Shown: piece after piece, positions 1 through 9,147 of the stretch
Layout: each line of letters starts with the position of its first letter
How positions within the stretch are numbered: position 1 is the stretch's first letter
Notes under the pieces: generated by a model
What the model was told of the DNA's origin: nothing
Database searches by the model: none
The model's input: the letters and a program-made list of their open reading frames with translations, nothing else
Source of the DNA: Stieleria varia
GTDB taxonomy: Bacteria; Planctomycetota; Planctomycetia; Pirellulales; Pirellulaceae
DNA length: 64,000 nt
Direction of reading: 5' to 3'
Assembly: GCF_038443385.1 (NCBI RefSeq)
Contig: NZ_CP151726.1
Location: forward strand, 5,022,001 to 5,086,000
Made by a program: the position numbers and the translations under genes

Positions 1-319
1 ACGCAGCAAAATATGACGGCCAGATCTTCATGCCGCGCCGGATCCAAAACCGTTTCAATCCAATGGTGCCGCTCTTTTCAAGCTCGCGAAACAGCAAAGC
101 CCCGATCAAAAAGCCCGACAGGACAAAGAACAGGTCGACACCGATCCAACCGATTTGACGCACGAACAGGAACGCGGTGTCGGCAAATGAACTGGGGGCA
201 ATGCCGAGTTCCGGACTGTGCCGAAACAGCACCAGCAAAGCCGCAACTCCGCGAATGACGTCTAGGGTTTCCAGACGTTTTCCTGAGCTGAGAAGATCCA
301 GTCGCGAGCGATCAAACAT
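1..319 (-). CDS. Acyltransferase 3 family membrane protein, N-terminal part
   Basis: The reverse strand from the ATG at 319 stays open to the window edge, giving the first ~106 residues. Residues 20-34 hold the family's opening motif (DVIRGVAALL, then R33-H34, with R23 and H34 the conserved positions). About residues 57-73 form a membrane segment reading WIGVDLFFVLSGFLIG, which is typical of OafA/YrhL-type O-acyltransferases. These integral membrane enzymes acylate sugars of surface polysaccharides. The start overlaps the stop of the upstream FkbM gene by 8 bases, so the two are probably co-translated, and this is the most distal cluster gene visible. The C-terminal part lies outside the window, so the acyl group and substrate cannot be judged. 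Confidence 0.85.
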   Translation of the reverse strand, partial: MFDRSRLDLLSSGKRLETLDVIRGVAALLVLFRHSPELGIAPSSFADTAFLFVRQIGWIGVDLFFVLSGFLIGALLFRELEKSGTIGLKRFWIRRGMKIWPSYFAA

Positions 320-1268
320 TACGGGCGATGATCCAGAACGTCCAATTGTGTTGGTCCGCATCGGCGAGCTCGATCACGCTGTCCAGTTCATCAATCGCCC
401 GTAGTTTGTCAGGTACAGCATAGCGTCGCAGCACGCGTCGAATCACACTGTCTTCTTTGGCCCGAAATTGGTCATATCCCTCTATGTGGTTGTAGATTTC
501 TCGCAGTCTCGCGACCACCGTTTGGACGTTGCTGCCGAATCGGGGCAGCAGGTGAGGATGGAGTTCGAGCAACAACACGGGACGGTCACGCCGCAGCACG
601 TCGAATGCACCCTCGACCACTTCGGCCTCATAGCCATCGACATCAATCTTGATGAAGTCACACTTTTCCCGAACGACCTCCGAAAGTGGTTTCATGTCCA
701 CCGCTGCGATCCCCTGTCCCTCCGTTTGAATTCCGCTGTTGATTCCACCACGGACCTCAACGGTCGTTTCTCGTGAACCGACAGCGATCTCATAAAGGTC
801 GACGTTTTTTAGAGTATTTCCAGAGATATTCGCTTTCAGCTCCGTAAGATTCTCTGGACTCGGCTCGATCGCGGTGATCCGCCCGGACCCACCAATCCGT
901 TGTGCGAACATCAGGACGTGGTAGCCGATGTTTGCGCCAACATCTACGACGCTCATCCCAGGCTTGACGTGTTCATTGATGAGCGCCCGCTCGGTGATGT
1001 GCCGTTCGCCCATCAGATACAGCAACTGTTGCGATAAGCTCCGTGACAAATCCAAATGCATCCGGTAGCCAAACAGATTCCGTGTGGTGAGGCAAGGAGA
1101 CGGTAGGTTGCGGAAGACCTTTTGAGCGACACTCACTTCAGCAACCCGGAACAGGTGATTGAAGAGTCGTCCGATGGTCCATCGAATCCGGTGGTTTGAC
1201 CAATTCAACGTCGATTCTGCGACTGTGACGTCTTTTGTTTTCGCATCACGTGTTTTCACATCACTCAT
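312..1268 (-). CDS. FkbM family SAM-dependent methyltransferase
   Basis: A 318-residue protein. The SAM-binding motif I is VVDVGANIGYHVLMFAQ near residue 125. It is followed by an acidic IEPSPEN strand and the FkbM signature FIKIDVDGYEAEVVEGA near residue 215. FkbM enzymes O-methylate sugars or polyketides; here a glycan methyl ether is the likely product. The frame is open further upstream, into the neighbouring glycosyltransferase, but the ATG at 1268 lies just 49 bases past that gene's stop and gives a normal length. The first ~100 residues before the methyltransferase core show no recognisable domain. The gene sits between a GT4 gene and the acyltransferase. Confidence 0.85.
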   Translation of the reverse strand: MSDVKTRDAKTKDVTVAESTLNWSNHRIRWTIGRLFNHLFRVAEVSVAQKVFRNLPSPCLTTRNLFGYRMHLDLSRSLSQQLLYLMGERHITERALINEHVKPGMSVVDVGANIGYHVLMFAQRIGGSGRITAIEPSPENLTELKANISGNTLKNVDLYEIAVGSRETTVEVRGGINSGIQTEGQGIAAVDMKPLSEVVREKCDFIKIDVDGYEAEVVEGAFDVLRRDRPVLLLELHPHLLPRFGSNVQTVVARLREIYNHIEGYDQFRAKEDSVIRRVLRRYAVPDKLRAIDELDSVIELADADQHNWTFWIIARNV

Positions 1269-1317
1269 TCGAATCTCGATGAAGGGGACCGGCGTGGGAT
1301 TGGCGAAGCGTTTGCGT

Positions 1318-2523
1318 TCACCGTTTTTTTGCCAAGAGCTCTCGGAAGAATCCTTCCAATTCAGCACCGCAGACTCGCCATGTCTTGGCGTGAGCGTAGT
1401 TCGCGGCTGCTGCCGCCATCCGCGGTGCCTGTTCGTCAGAAACGACATCCAGAATAGCCGAGACAAAAGCATCGACATCGCCGACAGGGCATACGCGACC
1501 GTTGACAAAGTCTTTGATGTAGTCGTGAGTGCCGCTGTCATCGGAGGCCACGACGCACATGCCGCGGGCCATTGCTTCGAGCGCGCTCTTGGCTGCGCCC
1601 TCGCACAACGTGGGAAACAAGAAAATGCCGTGCTCGTCAAAAATATCAAGCAGTTCTTCCTGGCTGGTCCAGGGAACCCAGCGAATCCGAGATCGATGCT
1701 CGCTGGAGATCAGGCGTCTTGCTTGATCACATCCATCGGGCGAGGTCACCCACGTCATCGATAGCTTGGACGTTCGCGCGAATAGGTGATTTAGGATTTG
1801 AGCAGTAACGTGAGGACCCTTGAAAAAGGAAAATTGCCCCACATGCAAGATCTTGTTTCGTCTCTGGTCCGAAAACGGTAGGACGGAGCGAGACAAGATG
1901 GAGTCGCTAACTCCGTGATGAATGGTCCGAATCGGGATGGCGTCCTTAGGGTAGGTATCCTTCAAAAAAAGTCGATCCATCTCACACGGTACAACAATCC
2001 CGTCCATGTAACGAACGATATCATTCCATTGCTTTGTCAGCAGGGACTGCAGTGGTTTGGAGAATAGGTTTCTTGGGAATCGATTCTGTGGCACGCCGAG
2101 TGCTTTATGCCACTTCGGTAACGCAGCATCGGCACGCAACTCCAAGCCGTGACTGCGGTTGACGATCACGCCTGGGAAACCCTGTCGTTTGAGTTGCCGG
2201 CCGACCAAGTACCCTTGAGGTTGGCTCACCATGACCACGTCGTACTCGTGACATGCGACCGCTTTGCTGACCTCTCGCCAGTAGTTGCGGGGCTGTTCCA
2301 ACAGCGAGTGCAGATTGCCGTGTGAGATTCGGCGGGGCCCCAAGTCGTCTGCCCAGATGGAGTCGACGGTGTGCCCGAGACATCGAAAAGCAGAGTTGGT
2401 GTGGTAGACTGTACCGGCTGCTCCACTATTGGGATCGGGGGGGACATTGGCGACTGTCAGAATCCGAAGTGGTTGTCGCGGTACGTCACTCCAGCCGTCG
2501 TTGATTTCGCCTTGAGTGGGCAT
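1318..2523 (-). CDS. GT4-like glycosyltransferase
   Basis: A 401-residue GT-B fold enzyme. The N-terminal donor/acceptor strand is ILTVANVPPDPNSGAAGT (about residues 21-38). A second Rossmann domain opens at HVGQFSFFKG (~residue 240). The retaining-GT4 E-x7-E type motif appears as CEGAAKSALEAMARG (~residue 325). Such enzymes transfer a nucleotide-activated sugar to a growing glycan on the cytoplasmic side. Its ATG shares one base with the TAA of the preceding GT2 gene (TAATG), a strong sign of translational coupling. The donor sugar cannot be read from the sequence. Confidence 0.85.
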   Translation of the reverse strand: MPTQGEINDGWSDVPRQPLRILTVANVPPDPNSGAAGTVYHTNSAFRCLGHTVDSIWADDLGPRRISHGNLHSLLEQPRNYWREVSKAVACHEYDVVMVSQPQGYLVGRQLKRQGFPGVIVNRSHGLELRADAALPKWHKALGVPQNRFPRNLFSKPLQSLLTKQWNDIVRYMDGIVVPCEMDRLFLKDTYPKDAIPIRTIHHGVSDSILSRSVLPFSDQRRNKILHVGQFSFFKGPHVTAQILNHLFARTSKLSMTWVTSPDGCDQARRLISSEHRSRIRWVPWTSQEELLDIFDEHGIFLFPTLCEGAAKSALEAMARGMCVVASDDSGTHDYIKDFVNGRVCPVGDVDAFVSAILDVVSDEQAPRMAAAAANYAHAKTWRVCGAELEGFFRELLAKKR

Positions 2524-3590
2524 TACGCGTCTTGCCCCTGACCACCGCGGGCACAGGCATCTCGTTCAGCATTCGCGCCCGAGAAAACAAAGAGCGAAGA
2601 CTGTGCGAGCCGGGCCCACGCTCTCCAGTGATGCGGCCGATGCCGAATGACTTGCCAAAGGTAGGCTCGCCCGCGGGCATCTCGATTCTTGATCAACTGC
2701 GAGCCAATCATATAGTTCGTGTTGCTCTGATTGAGGACTCGGGACCGTTGCTGAGACCGAGTCGGCTCGCTGTGCCGACGCTCATCTCGCTCCTGTCGTA
2801 GGTCGGCCGACAACTTTGCTGCTTTCGCCAGTATCGGAGTTTCGTCTTCGCCCGAGATCCGAGCCTGATGGCACTCACGTCCAAATACGCCGAAGCGTTG
2901 TTGGACTTGTCGCCCCGAACCGGTGATCCCCACAGAGTCAATCTGCACTTGGTAAAGCACCTCGGGAACGTATCCGATTTTGGAAACCTCAGCCAAGCGA
3001 AGCCATAGATCGGCGTCTTGACCACAGTAGAACTGGTGACGGTATTCGCCCACCTTTTCGTAGATGGGTTTGCGGAACATGACTGTCCCATGGGCAGGCG
3101 GCCCGATTCGATCGTGGAGCAATTGTTTTGTTGCTTCGTCCGGATCGGTCGGTCGGCTGGTCTGGCTGAGAAACTCGCCCTGGGGTCCGACGTACTCCGC
3201 GAAGCAGGAGACGAATCCGAGCGAAGCGTCTTGATCCAAAAGAGCGATTTGAGATTCGAGGCGTCGCGGTCGGGAGACGTCATCGGCGTCCTGTCTCGCG
3301 ATGACATCGGTTTTGGCAACGGAACACCCTGCGATTAATGCTTTGGTCAGTCCCGTGTTGGCCTGATGAATCACACGGATGCGTGAATCGCGATCCGCGT
3401 ATGCATCCAGTATCTCGCCGGTTGCATCGGTGGAGCCATCGTTGACCACGATCAGCTCCCATCGGCTAAACGTTTGGTTCAAGATGCTGTCCACGGCTCG
3501 AGAGACGCATGACTCATTGTTGTAACAACTCATCACGACGGACACTCGTGGCTGCGACTGAGACGTTTGATCCAAAGGTTCTCGATCCAT
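2523..3590 (-). CDS. GT2 family glycosyltransferase
   Basis: A 355-residue GT-A enzyme. The opening strand VSVVMSCYNNESCVSRAVDS (residues ~16-35), the nucleotide-sugar strand LIVVNDGSTDATG and the metal-binding QDADD (near residue 100) are all in family order. The catalytic domain ends by about residue 220. The remaining tail of ~130 residues is Arg/Gln rich and unassigned. It lies between another GT2 gene (38 bases upstream) and a GT4 gene that it overlaps by one base. Role inferred: adds one sugar of the repeat unit. Confidence 0.85.
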   Translation of the reverse strand: MDREPLDQTSQSQPRVSVVMSCYNNESCVSRAVDSILNQTFSRWELIVVNDGSTDATGEILDAYADRDSRIRVIHQANTGLTKALIAGCSVAKTDVIARQDADDVSRPRRLESQIALLDQDASLGFVSCFAEYVGPQGEFLSQTSRPTDPDEATKQLLHDRIGPPAHGTVMFRKPIYEKVGEYRHQFYCGQDADLWLRLAEVSKIGYVPEVLYQVQIDSVGITGSGRQVQQRFGVFGRECHQARISGEDETPILAKAAKLSADLRQERDERRHSEPTRSQQRSRVLNQSNTNYMIGSQLIKNRDARGRAYLWQVIRHRPHHWRAWARLAQSSLFVFSGANAERDACARGGQGQDA

Positions 3591-3628
3591 TCAAAAAACA
3601 CTAATTCACGACAGGCTTTGCGCGAGTC

Positions 3629-4585
3629 CTATCGTCGAAGCGCTTCACCCAGTTTGACCGTCAACCACCACCCCAAAACGGATTTGATCTGACGGAATCT
3701 TTTCGTGGCGGGTTGCCGTCCGTTAAGGATCATCATTTCATCTGAAATGTTCAGAGCGGCCTCCGCCTCTTGCACTAGCCCACGCTCGCCACACATGCGA
3801 GCAATCCAGAAAAGAGTCCTACTGAGTGGTTCGACGTAGGTCCAGTCTGTCTTTCCATGCTGTTTCATCAGGCTCCAGATGGACTCATGAGCTTGAAAGA
3901 AATATAGGGTACGATCACGTGTGAACCCCGCGTTCATCCCACTTGCTCGATCCTCGTTGTGATCGACTACCGTACACAATTCTTGGTCAACCCGAGTGAC
4001 TCTTGTACCCAGCAAACCGGCTCGCAGATCGTGCTCCCAGTCTTCCATCACTCGATAGGATTTCCAAGGACCAATCGCGTCACAGACCGCTCTTCGCCAC
4101 AGCGGAGTGAGTGTGGCCCAGCCACGTTTAGGCAGAAAGGATGGAAAGATGTTCTCGATCGATTCCGCCGTTTTGGCCCAAGAGACCCATCGGTTGGTTC
4201 TGGGGTCTTGCCTCAGTGTGATGCAGTAACTCACGCCCGCATCCGTATTCTCGGTCAGTGATTGCACCTGTTTGCTGAACTTCTCGGGATGCAAAACGTC
4301 GTCACTATCGAGGTACTGAATGAATTCTCCTTGGGCAATGGCAAGTCCGGTGTTTCTGGCTGCTCCCGGCCCCGAATTGGACTGCGTGATCACGCGGATG
4401 ATCTCGGAATGCTGCCGATGCAGTTCTGCGAGCACACTTGACGTCGTGTCGGTGCTGCCATCGTCCACCAGAATGATTTCGATCGGACGATAGGTTTGCG
4501 ACAGCACACTATCAACGGCTGCCCGCACTCGATCGGCCCGATTAAAAACGGGGATGATCGTCGATACGAGACCATCAGCTGGCAT
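3629..4585 (-). CDS. GT2 family glycosyltransferase
   Basis: A 318-residue GT-A glycosyltransferase. VSTIIPVFNRADRVRAAVDS opens the fold, IILVDDGSTDTTS gives the nucleotide-binding aspartates, and LDSDD (about residue 92) is the DXD metal site. The ATG at 4585 lies inside the last codons of the upstream sulfotransferase gene (11-base overlap), so the pair is probably translated together. The C-terminal third contains a predicted-helical stretch ending WWLTVKLGEALRR, with no separate domain that I recognise. Confidence 0.87.
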   Translation of the reverse strand: MPADGLVSTIIPVFNRADRVRAAVDSVLSQTYRPIEIILVDDGSTDTTSSVLAELHRQHSEIIRVITQSNSGPGAARNTGLAIAQGEFIQYLDSDDVLHPEKFSKQVQSLTENTDAGVSYCITLRQDPRTNRWVSWAKTAESIENIFPSFLPKRGWATLTPLWRRAVCDAIGPWKSYRVMEDWEHDLRAGLLGTRVTRVDQELCTVVDHNEDRASGMNAGFTRDRTLYFFQAHESIWSLMKQHGKTDWTYVEPLSRTLFWIARMCGERGLVQEAEAALNISDEMMILNGRQPATKRFRQIKSVLGWWLTVKLGEALRR

Positions 4586-5447
4586 GTGTTGCCGTGGGTG
4601 GTCTGAACGATGGTTGTTTGAGATTTTGTCCGGACAGGGGATAGGATGCTGAACGATTCAGGTTTTCCAGTCCAGGCAGCAGTGCGTAGGCGAGCTGGAT
4701 GTCACGCCGAAAAAACCAGCGGTGGTCGTAGGTGGTGGCTGTGCTTTTCCGTGCATCCAGTCGCATCGGATTGCCTGTGGCGATGTGACCATGAGCTCCG
4801 GAGGGATTCTGCATCGATTCAGAATACGGCAACTCTAGGAACTCGCAAATGCCAGCAGTGGATGCGTTCGAAAACAGGCACAGTTCTTCGTAGCCCACGC
4901 TGTGCACGGGGAGCTGGTGTTGCTTGAGCGCATCAAGTTGCTGCAGGACGGAAGCTTTCCAGAATCGCAAAGCACGCATCGCGTTGAAAATACCACTTCG
5001 CTCACTTCGCACCAGTTGAGACGCAGCATGGGACCTCGCGTCACGCACCAGATGAATAACCTTCAGCGACTCGATCGCTCCACGACGCTTCAGCTCCAGC
5101 CAAGCATCCAAGCCTTGAGCGTTCTTTGATGAATCGCTCAGCCATCGGTTGGATCCGACGGATTCGCTAAAACGATGGGCTAGCTGACCGAGCGCGTCGA
5201 CGTGGGTTGTCTCGGGATTCGAGACGAGCGTCTGTGTGACGGTTCCCCACAGAACGCACTCTTGCAGAGTTTGTCCACAGGAGCATTTTTTGGTTTCACG
5301 TTCGGCCAGTCGTTTCTCTCGGTAGTCCGGGCTCGTTAGCATGCTTGCTTCGCCGGTTCCGACGATTCGATCATGGCCGCTCAGCATCAAGTCCAATAGC
5401 GTGGAACCGCTGTGGCCAAGTCCGTAGATGTACACGACGTTTAGCAT
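4575..5447 (-). CDS. Sulfotransferase family protein
   Basis: A 290-residue protein. The N-terminus reads VVYIYGLGHSGSTLLDLMLS, the 5'-phosphosulfate loop of PAPS-dependent sulfotransferases. A CSCGQTLQECVLW cysteine cluster near residue 60 is typical of one bacterial sulfotransferase group. The 3'-phosphate-binding segment is VIHLVRDARSHAAS (~residue 130). The enzyme should transfer sulfate from PAPS to a hydroxyl of the glycan. It is one of three sulfotransferase genes in this cluster and overlaps the next gene by 11 bases. Confidence 0.85.
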   Translation of the reverse strand: MLNVVYIYGLGHSGSTLLDLMLSGHDRIVGTGEASMLTSPDYREKRLAERETKKCSCGQTLQECVLWGTVTQTLVSNPETTHVDALGQLAHRFSESVGSNRWLSDSSKNAQGLDAWLELKRRGAIESLKVIHLVRDARSHAASQLVRSERSGIFNAMRALRFWKASVLQQLDALKQHQLPVHSVGYEELCLFSNASTAGICEFLELPYSESMQNPSGAHGHIATGNPMRLDARKSTATTYDHRWFFRRDIQLAYALLPGLENLNRSASYPLSGQNLKQPSFRPPTATHAS

Positions 5448-5485
5448 CGGCGTGATATGTGATCTTGATTCATGAGATTACCGGT

Positions 5486-6337
5486 TTATTGTTCCGCGAC
5501 GCTGTTGGACGTTTTCTTCGCTCGCACAATATTGTGTGCCATCGCTTTGAGTGAATACATGCTATTGCAAAGAAACTGACTCGCTACGTTGTGCACTGGA
5601 GCATATTGATTTCGTTTCATCCAATCACGCATCTGCCACTCAAGTGCTGCCACGATCGATGGAGCCAGGGTGTCGCGAAAGCTGCCTGAGGAACCCGATT
5701 GGATATGATCGCGGTGCAAGAGCGTTTCGCTGTTGAACTGATTGTTTCCTTCGCCCTGGTCCGCGGTGGTGGTTCGCATCGACTGACGTTGTCGATCAAC
5801 GGAAAACTCATCGGCGAGCATCTCGGCGTCTGACTCCGTTAGCTTGATTCCGAGAAAATCAGCGAGGTTTATCGCTTCACCTGCTATATCCCTGGTCAAT
5901 GCTTCGTACGAGGAAATGTGAATTCCCGGCACGGAGGTCCAAGCATCGTATTCCTTCATCAATGCCGTCAGCCCACCATGAACGAATGAGAAAGGAGGGC
6001 TGTCGTATTTTTTGACAATCGATGCGACCACATCGCGTAGGTCACGATAGACGTAGACGATCCTCGCTCTCCCGGTATGAGATAGTTCAGCGGCTTGCGG
6101 GAGAAACTTGTGCGATTTGGCCACGATCGTTGACTTAGGATCGCGGTGATCCTGGAGAAAGGCTGCGATCGTGTCGGGTGTGACCAGATGCACCGTAGGG
6201 CGTCCCAAAATTGCCGAGACGAGCTGTGTTTGCAAAGTCGATCCGCCGCGGCGCATACCGACGCAGAAAACATAATCGTATTGAGAGTTGGGCAACAAAT
6301 GACTATCGATGAGAGGCGAGCGAAGTGTACATGACAT
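5486..6337 (-). CDS. Sulfotransferase domain protein
   Basis: About 283 residues from the ATG at 6337. FCVGMRRGGSTLQTQLVSAI near the N-terminus is the PAPS 5'-phosphosulfate loop, and RIVYVYRDLRDVVASIVKKY is the 3'-phosphate-binding strand and helix. The frame is open to 6430 and another ATG lies at 6364. All candidate starts overlap the 3' end of the upstream FkbM gene (35 bases for the chosen one) and none has a clear ribosome-binding site, so the start is uncertain. Predicted role: sulfation of the exported polysaccharide. Confidence 0.8.
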   Translation of the reverse strand: MSCTLRSPLIDSHLLPNSQYDYVFCVGMRRGGSTLQTQLVSAILGRPTVHLVTPDTIAAFLQDHRDPKSTIVAKSHKFLPQAAELSHTGRARIVYVYRDLRDVVASIVKKYDSPPFSFVHGGLTALMKEYDAWTSVPGIHISSYEALTRDIAGEAINLADFLGIKLTESDAEMLADEFSVDRQRQSMRTTTADQGEGNNQFNSETLLHRDHIQSGSSGSFRDTLAPSIVAALEWQMRDWMKRNQYAPVHNVASQFLCNSMYSLKAMAHNIVRAKKTSNSVAEQ

Positions 6338-7151
6338 TGCATCCGACGGTACCGGATTGGACATAGCCGTTTTGTTTGAGAAATTCGCTGACTGACAAAT
6401 CAGATCCCCCACTGTTGTCTTCCACAACAATCAGTCGCGGACGCAGGGTTCCCAGATTGGCGGCTTTGAGGACCGCGAGTTCAGCGCCTTCGACGTCGAT
6501 GCTCATGCAGTCGATCGCGTCAATGGAATGCTCAGCGAGCACGGACTTGAGGGTTCGTGCTGGAACCGTGGTTTTCTCAATCGTTCCGCCCCGAGATAGA
6601 ATCCTTGCTTCATGATCCGGAGCTTGACCGAGGAAGCTCAGCGTGTCCATGCCGTTGGGGCCTCGAACCATCGAGAACTCTAGGGTCGGCCCATCCACTT
6701 CACCGAGTGCCGCATGGACCACTGTCGCGGCGGGGCGATTCGTTCTGCACTTTGCAACCAATTCCGGGTGTGCCTCAATGAGGAGGGATCGCCACCCGAT
6801 CGACTCAAAAAAGAGGCTATTGCTGAGACTGATTCCGTCGTAGGCACCGATCTCAATGAACACACCCTGAGTTCGGTAATTGAGAGCCTGCCACAGATAA
6901 AGCTCTTCCCCGTGCTGAGCTGCGCATCGGATTTTATCAAACGGCCGATCGACCAATTGTGCTGCGATCGCTTGGCTGGTCGCGCGACTGATGATGCCAA
7001 GATTTTGCTCCAACACTTGGCGATGCTGCTCGGAACGGTGCAGCCGCAAGTGAACTTCACGAAGCTTCTGCCAGATCTTCCACGAGATCGCAATCGCCGC
7101 AGTGGAGACAAGCAACGCAAGGACGGATGTGAGGACTGCTGCAGCGTTCAT
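6303..7151 (-). CDS. Membrane-anchored FkbM family methyltransferase
   Basis: A 282-residue protein. Residues ~5-25 form one hydrophobic segment (VLTSVLALLVSTAAIAISW), followed by a charged, helical, possibly coiled stretch to residue ~60. The FkbM methyltransferase domain has GVFIEIGAYDGISLSNSLFF as motif I and CMSIDVEGAELAVLKAAN as the family signature. The anchor suggests action at the inner face of the membrane on a lipid-linked glycan; that is inference. Its 3' end overlaps the following sulfotransferase gene. Confidence 0.83.
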   Translation of the reverse strand: MNAAAVLTSVLALLVSTAAIAISWKIWQKLREVHLRLHRSEQHRQVLEQNLGIISRATSQAIAAQLVDRPFDKIRCAAQHGEELYLWQALNYRTQGVFIEIGAYDGISLSNSLFFESIGWRSLLIEAHPELVAKCRTNRPAATVVHAALGEVDGPTLEFSMVRGPNGMDTLSFLGQAPDHEARILSRGGTIEKTTVPARTLKSVLAEHSIDAIDCMSIDVEGAELAVLKAANLGTLRPRLIVVEDNSGGSDLSVSEFLKQNGYVQSGTVGCNVMYTSLASHR

Positions 7152-7185
7152 AGAGGTTGATTCATGCTTTAGGTGGATCTCGTCG

Positions 7186-8166
7186 CTAGCGATTCAGCGA
7201 GAACATCGTCGCGAGTTTTTTTGCAGCGCGATGAAAAACGCTCGGGGGAGTGATCGAAATGGGTTGCCAGGAGCCGAGCCCCGGGGGCAGTGATTGCGCC
7301 ACACGCCGAAACAAAGAGGGATGCGAGTGCCAGCCGTTTCGGATCGCGATTTCTTTGTTCTTTAACGCGAACGGCTTCAGATGATCGTATAACTCCGAGT
7401 TCACTCGGGACAGTATCTGTTCAAGCTCATCGAGTGTCGAGAAGCACAGCAATCCTCGTTGATCGAAGAGCTTTCCGATGCCATCGCAGCCGTAGTAGAT
7501 CGGAATCGTATCCACCAACAAGCAATCGATCAGTTTTTCGGAAAAGTAGAAATCGGAAGCCGCGTTTTCCATTGCGATGGAGAAGCGGTACGGAGCGATC
7601 GCTTCCTCCTTACCGCCCACTTCTTTGATGCCTTTCCCAAAACAATCCACATCTGATCGCTCCAAAGCGTGCTGGGCAACACTGCGACGAAAGCTGTAGG
7701 CTCCCGAGTCGGTGTGCTGAATGCTGCCCATGAAGGAGACGTGTTTGACTTTCTCGGTCTGTGATTTCAGAACGGAGTCGCTGTCTGAGTCTGTCCAAAC
7801 GCTAACCCAATTCGTACCAAAGTGGAGTTCGCGGTAAGGAGCCCCTTTTTGAATCAGGTGGTGCTGATGCGTGTAGATACAATCAAATCTCTGCTCCAAA
7901 AGACTTAGGTGCTCGTAACACGCATTGATCGGGCTTTCCAGCAGTGCTGCAAAACGCTGGTGGCGAGGATAGCTCAATGCGGCTTCGTCGGTGACGTGCA
8001 TATTCGCAAACAAGCCGGCATGAAAGGAAGCTCCGCGCTTGAGTACGTCATCCAAAACGAATTGGTAAAGCTGATCCGCCCATCGGATCTCGACCGTCGG
8101 CGGACCGATCTTGATTCCTCTGCAATCAATGCGAATCGCATCGGAATTCAAACTGCAATCGGGCAT
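7186..8166 (-). CDS. GT10 (alpha-1,3-fucosyltransferase-like) glycosyltransferase
   Basis: 326 residues from the ATG at 8166, which follows the upstream sulfotransferase stop by one base. The best-preserved part, about residues 195-225, reads YRFSIAMENAASDFYFSEKL and then PIYYG. This matches the GT10 C-terminal signature (F-x-ENS..Y.TEK..., P.YYG) that binds GDP-fucose. The N-terminal half is divergent. Known GT10 members transfer L-fucose from GDP-fucose; gmd in the same cluster supplies a GDP-6-deoxy-4-keto intermediate, consistent with fucose, but no fucose synthase is visible here. The substrate is therefore inferred. Confidence 0.7.
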   Translation of the reverse strand: MPDCSLNSDAIRIDCRGIKIGPPTVEIRWADQLYQFVLDDVLKRGASFHAGLFANMHVTDEAALSYPRHQRFAALLESPINACYEHLSLLEQRFDCIYTHQHHLIQKGAPYRELHFGTNWVSVWTDSDSDSVLKSQTEKVKHVSFMGSIQHTDSGAYSFRRSVAQHALERSDVDCFGKGIKEVGGKEEAIAPYRFSIAMENAASDFYFSEKLIDCLLVDTIPIYYGCDGIGKLFDQRGLLCFSTLDELEQILSRVNSELYDHLKPFALKNKEIAIRNGWHSHPSLFRRVAQSLPPGLGSWQPISITPPSVFHRAAKKLATMFSLNR

Positions 8167-8167
8167 C

Positions 8168-9139
8168 TTACACTCGCTCTGTGCTTGGCATCGTCGACCA
8201 CCAGTGGGGTTCACGATACAGAGGGACGTCAAATCGATCCCAGACCCGTTGGACCTGGAGGATTTGTTCGCCGCTCAACTGTCGTTTCCAACTGTCCGCC
8301 ATAGCGGCACTGTTGCGGTTGACGGCGTGGGTATGGTAGTCGCCCGGGTCAATTGATCCATTCATGCACAAACGGGTGTGTCGCTCACGCGTTTCTTCGG
8401 TGTATGGCAAGCCGACTTCGTGGAAGATTGTTTGAAAACTTTCGATCGGATGCTCGCAAAGCTCCTCGAATAGATAGTGGACAATCCTGGGATTCTGCTG
8501 CAGCTGATTCCACTGCACGAGATTCAAAACTCCGTGCAGAACGGTCGCCGCAGCGGCGTCGTTTCCATTTTGATGCGTCTCCATCAGATCGACATGAGGA
8601 TGCAAGTGATCCTCGATCAAATCTTGGCGTGAAAGGAAATCTTTAATGAGATCGCCGATCGGCCAACCGAGTCGCAGGATGCTGGAAACGAATCCGGCCG
8701 GGTGTCGAAAGAGAGCGAGCGTTTGAAAATCAAAATGTTCGGCCAAGTATCCCGTAAGCAGGCATGCCAGAGGATCTTTGATCATGGTCCGGCGGATCGG
8801 CGGGCGAAATAGCCTGAGAGGCATCAGGCGATGGTGTGTGTTTGGTGTAATGGACGTGATTCGAAAGCGGCCATCCAGAATCGCCGCTACATAGCTGTCG
8901 ATGTCGCTGCGTTTGCAGCTGGGCGATGCGTAGGTAAATCCTTGTGACCAAATGTTTTTGTTGGGATTGAACGGTTCATGGATGTACCACAGTCCCGGTT
9001 CGGCCATCATGCTGGCGAACCATGTCGTGCCACTTCGGTGGGTTCCGCCGATGAAGATCGGCGGTCCACTTGGGAAACCACGCAGCTGTGCATGTTGCCT
9101 CGGGAACTGTTTCCAGGCGGACAAGATCTGAGTCATCAT
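8168..9139 (-). CDS. Sulfotransferase family protein
   Basis: 323 residues from the ATG at 9139 (CATCAT at 9134-9139). The frame is open 24 bases further but would overlap the upstream gene. IFIGGTHRSGTTWFASMMAE is the PAPS 5'-phosphosulfate-binding loop, and FQTLALFRHPAGFVSSILRL is the 3'-phosphate-binding region. It is the third sulfotransferase of the cluster and sits 8 bases after a GT2/GT7C-type gene and one base before the GT10-like gene. That placement suggests coupled glycosylation and sulfation. Confidence 0.82.
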   Translation of the reverse strand: MMTQILSAWKQFPRQHAQLRGFPSGPPIFIGGTHRSGTTWFASMMAEPGLWYIHEPFNPNKNIWSQGFTYASPSCKRSDIDSYVAAILDGRFRITSITPNTHHRLMPLRLFRPPIRRTMIKDPLACLLTGYLAEHFDFQTLALFRHPAGFVSSILRLGWPIGDLIKDFLSRQDLIEDHLHPHVDLMETHQNGNDAAAATVLHGVLNLVQWNQLQQNPRIVHYLFEELCEHPIESFQTIFHEVGLPYTEETRERHTRLCMNGSIDPGDYHTHAVNRNSAAMADSWKRQLSGEQILQVQRVWDRFDVPLYREPHWWSTMPSTERV

Positions 9140-9147
9140 GATGTGAT

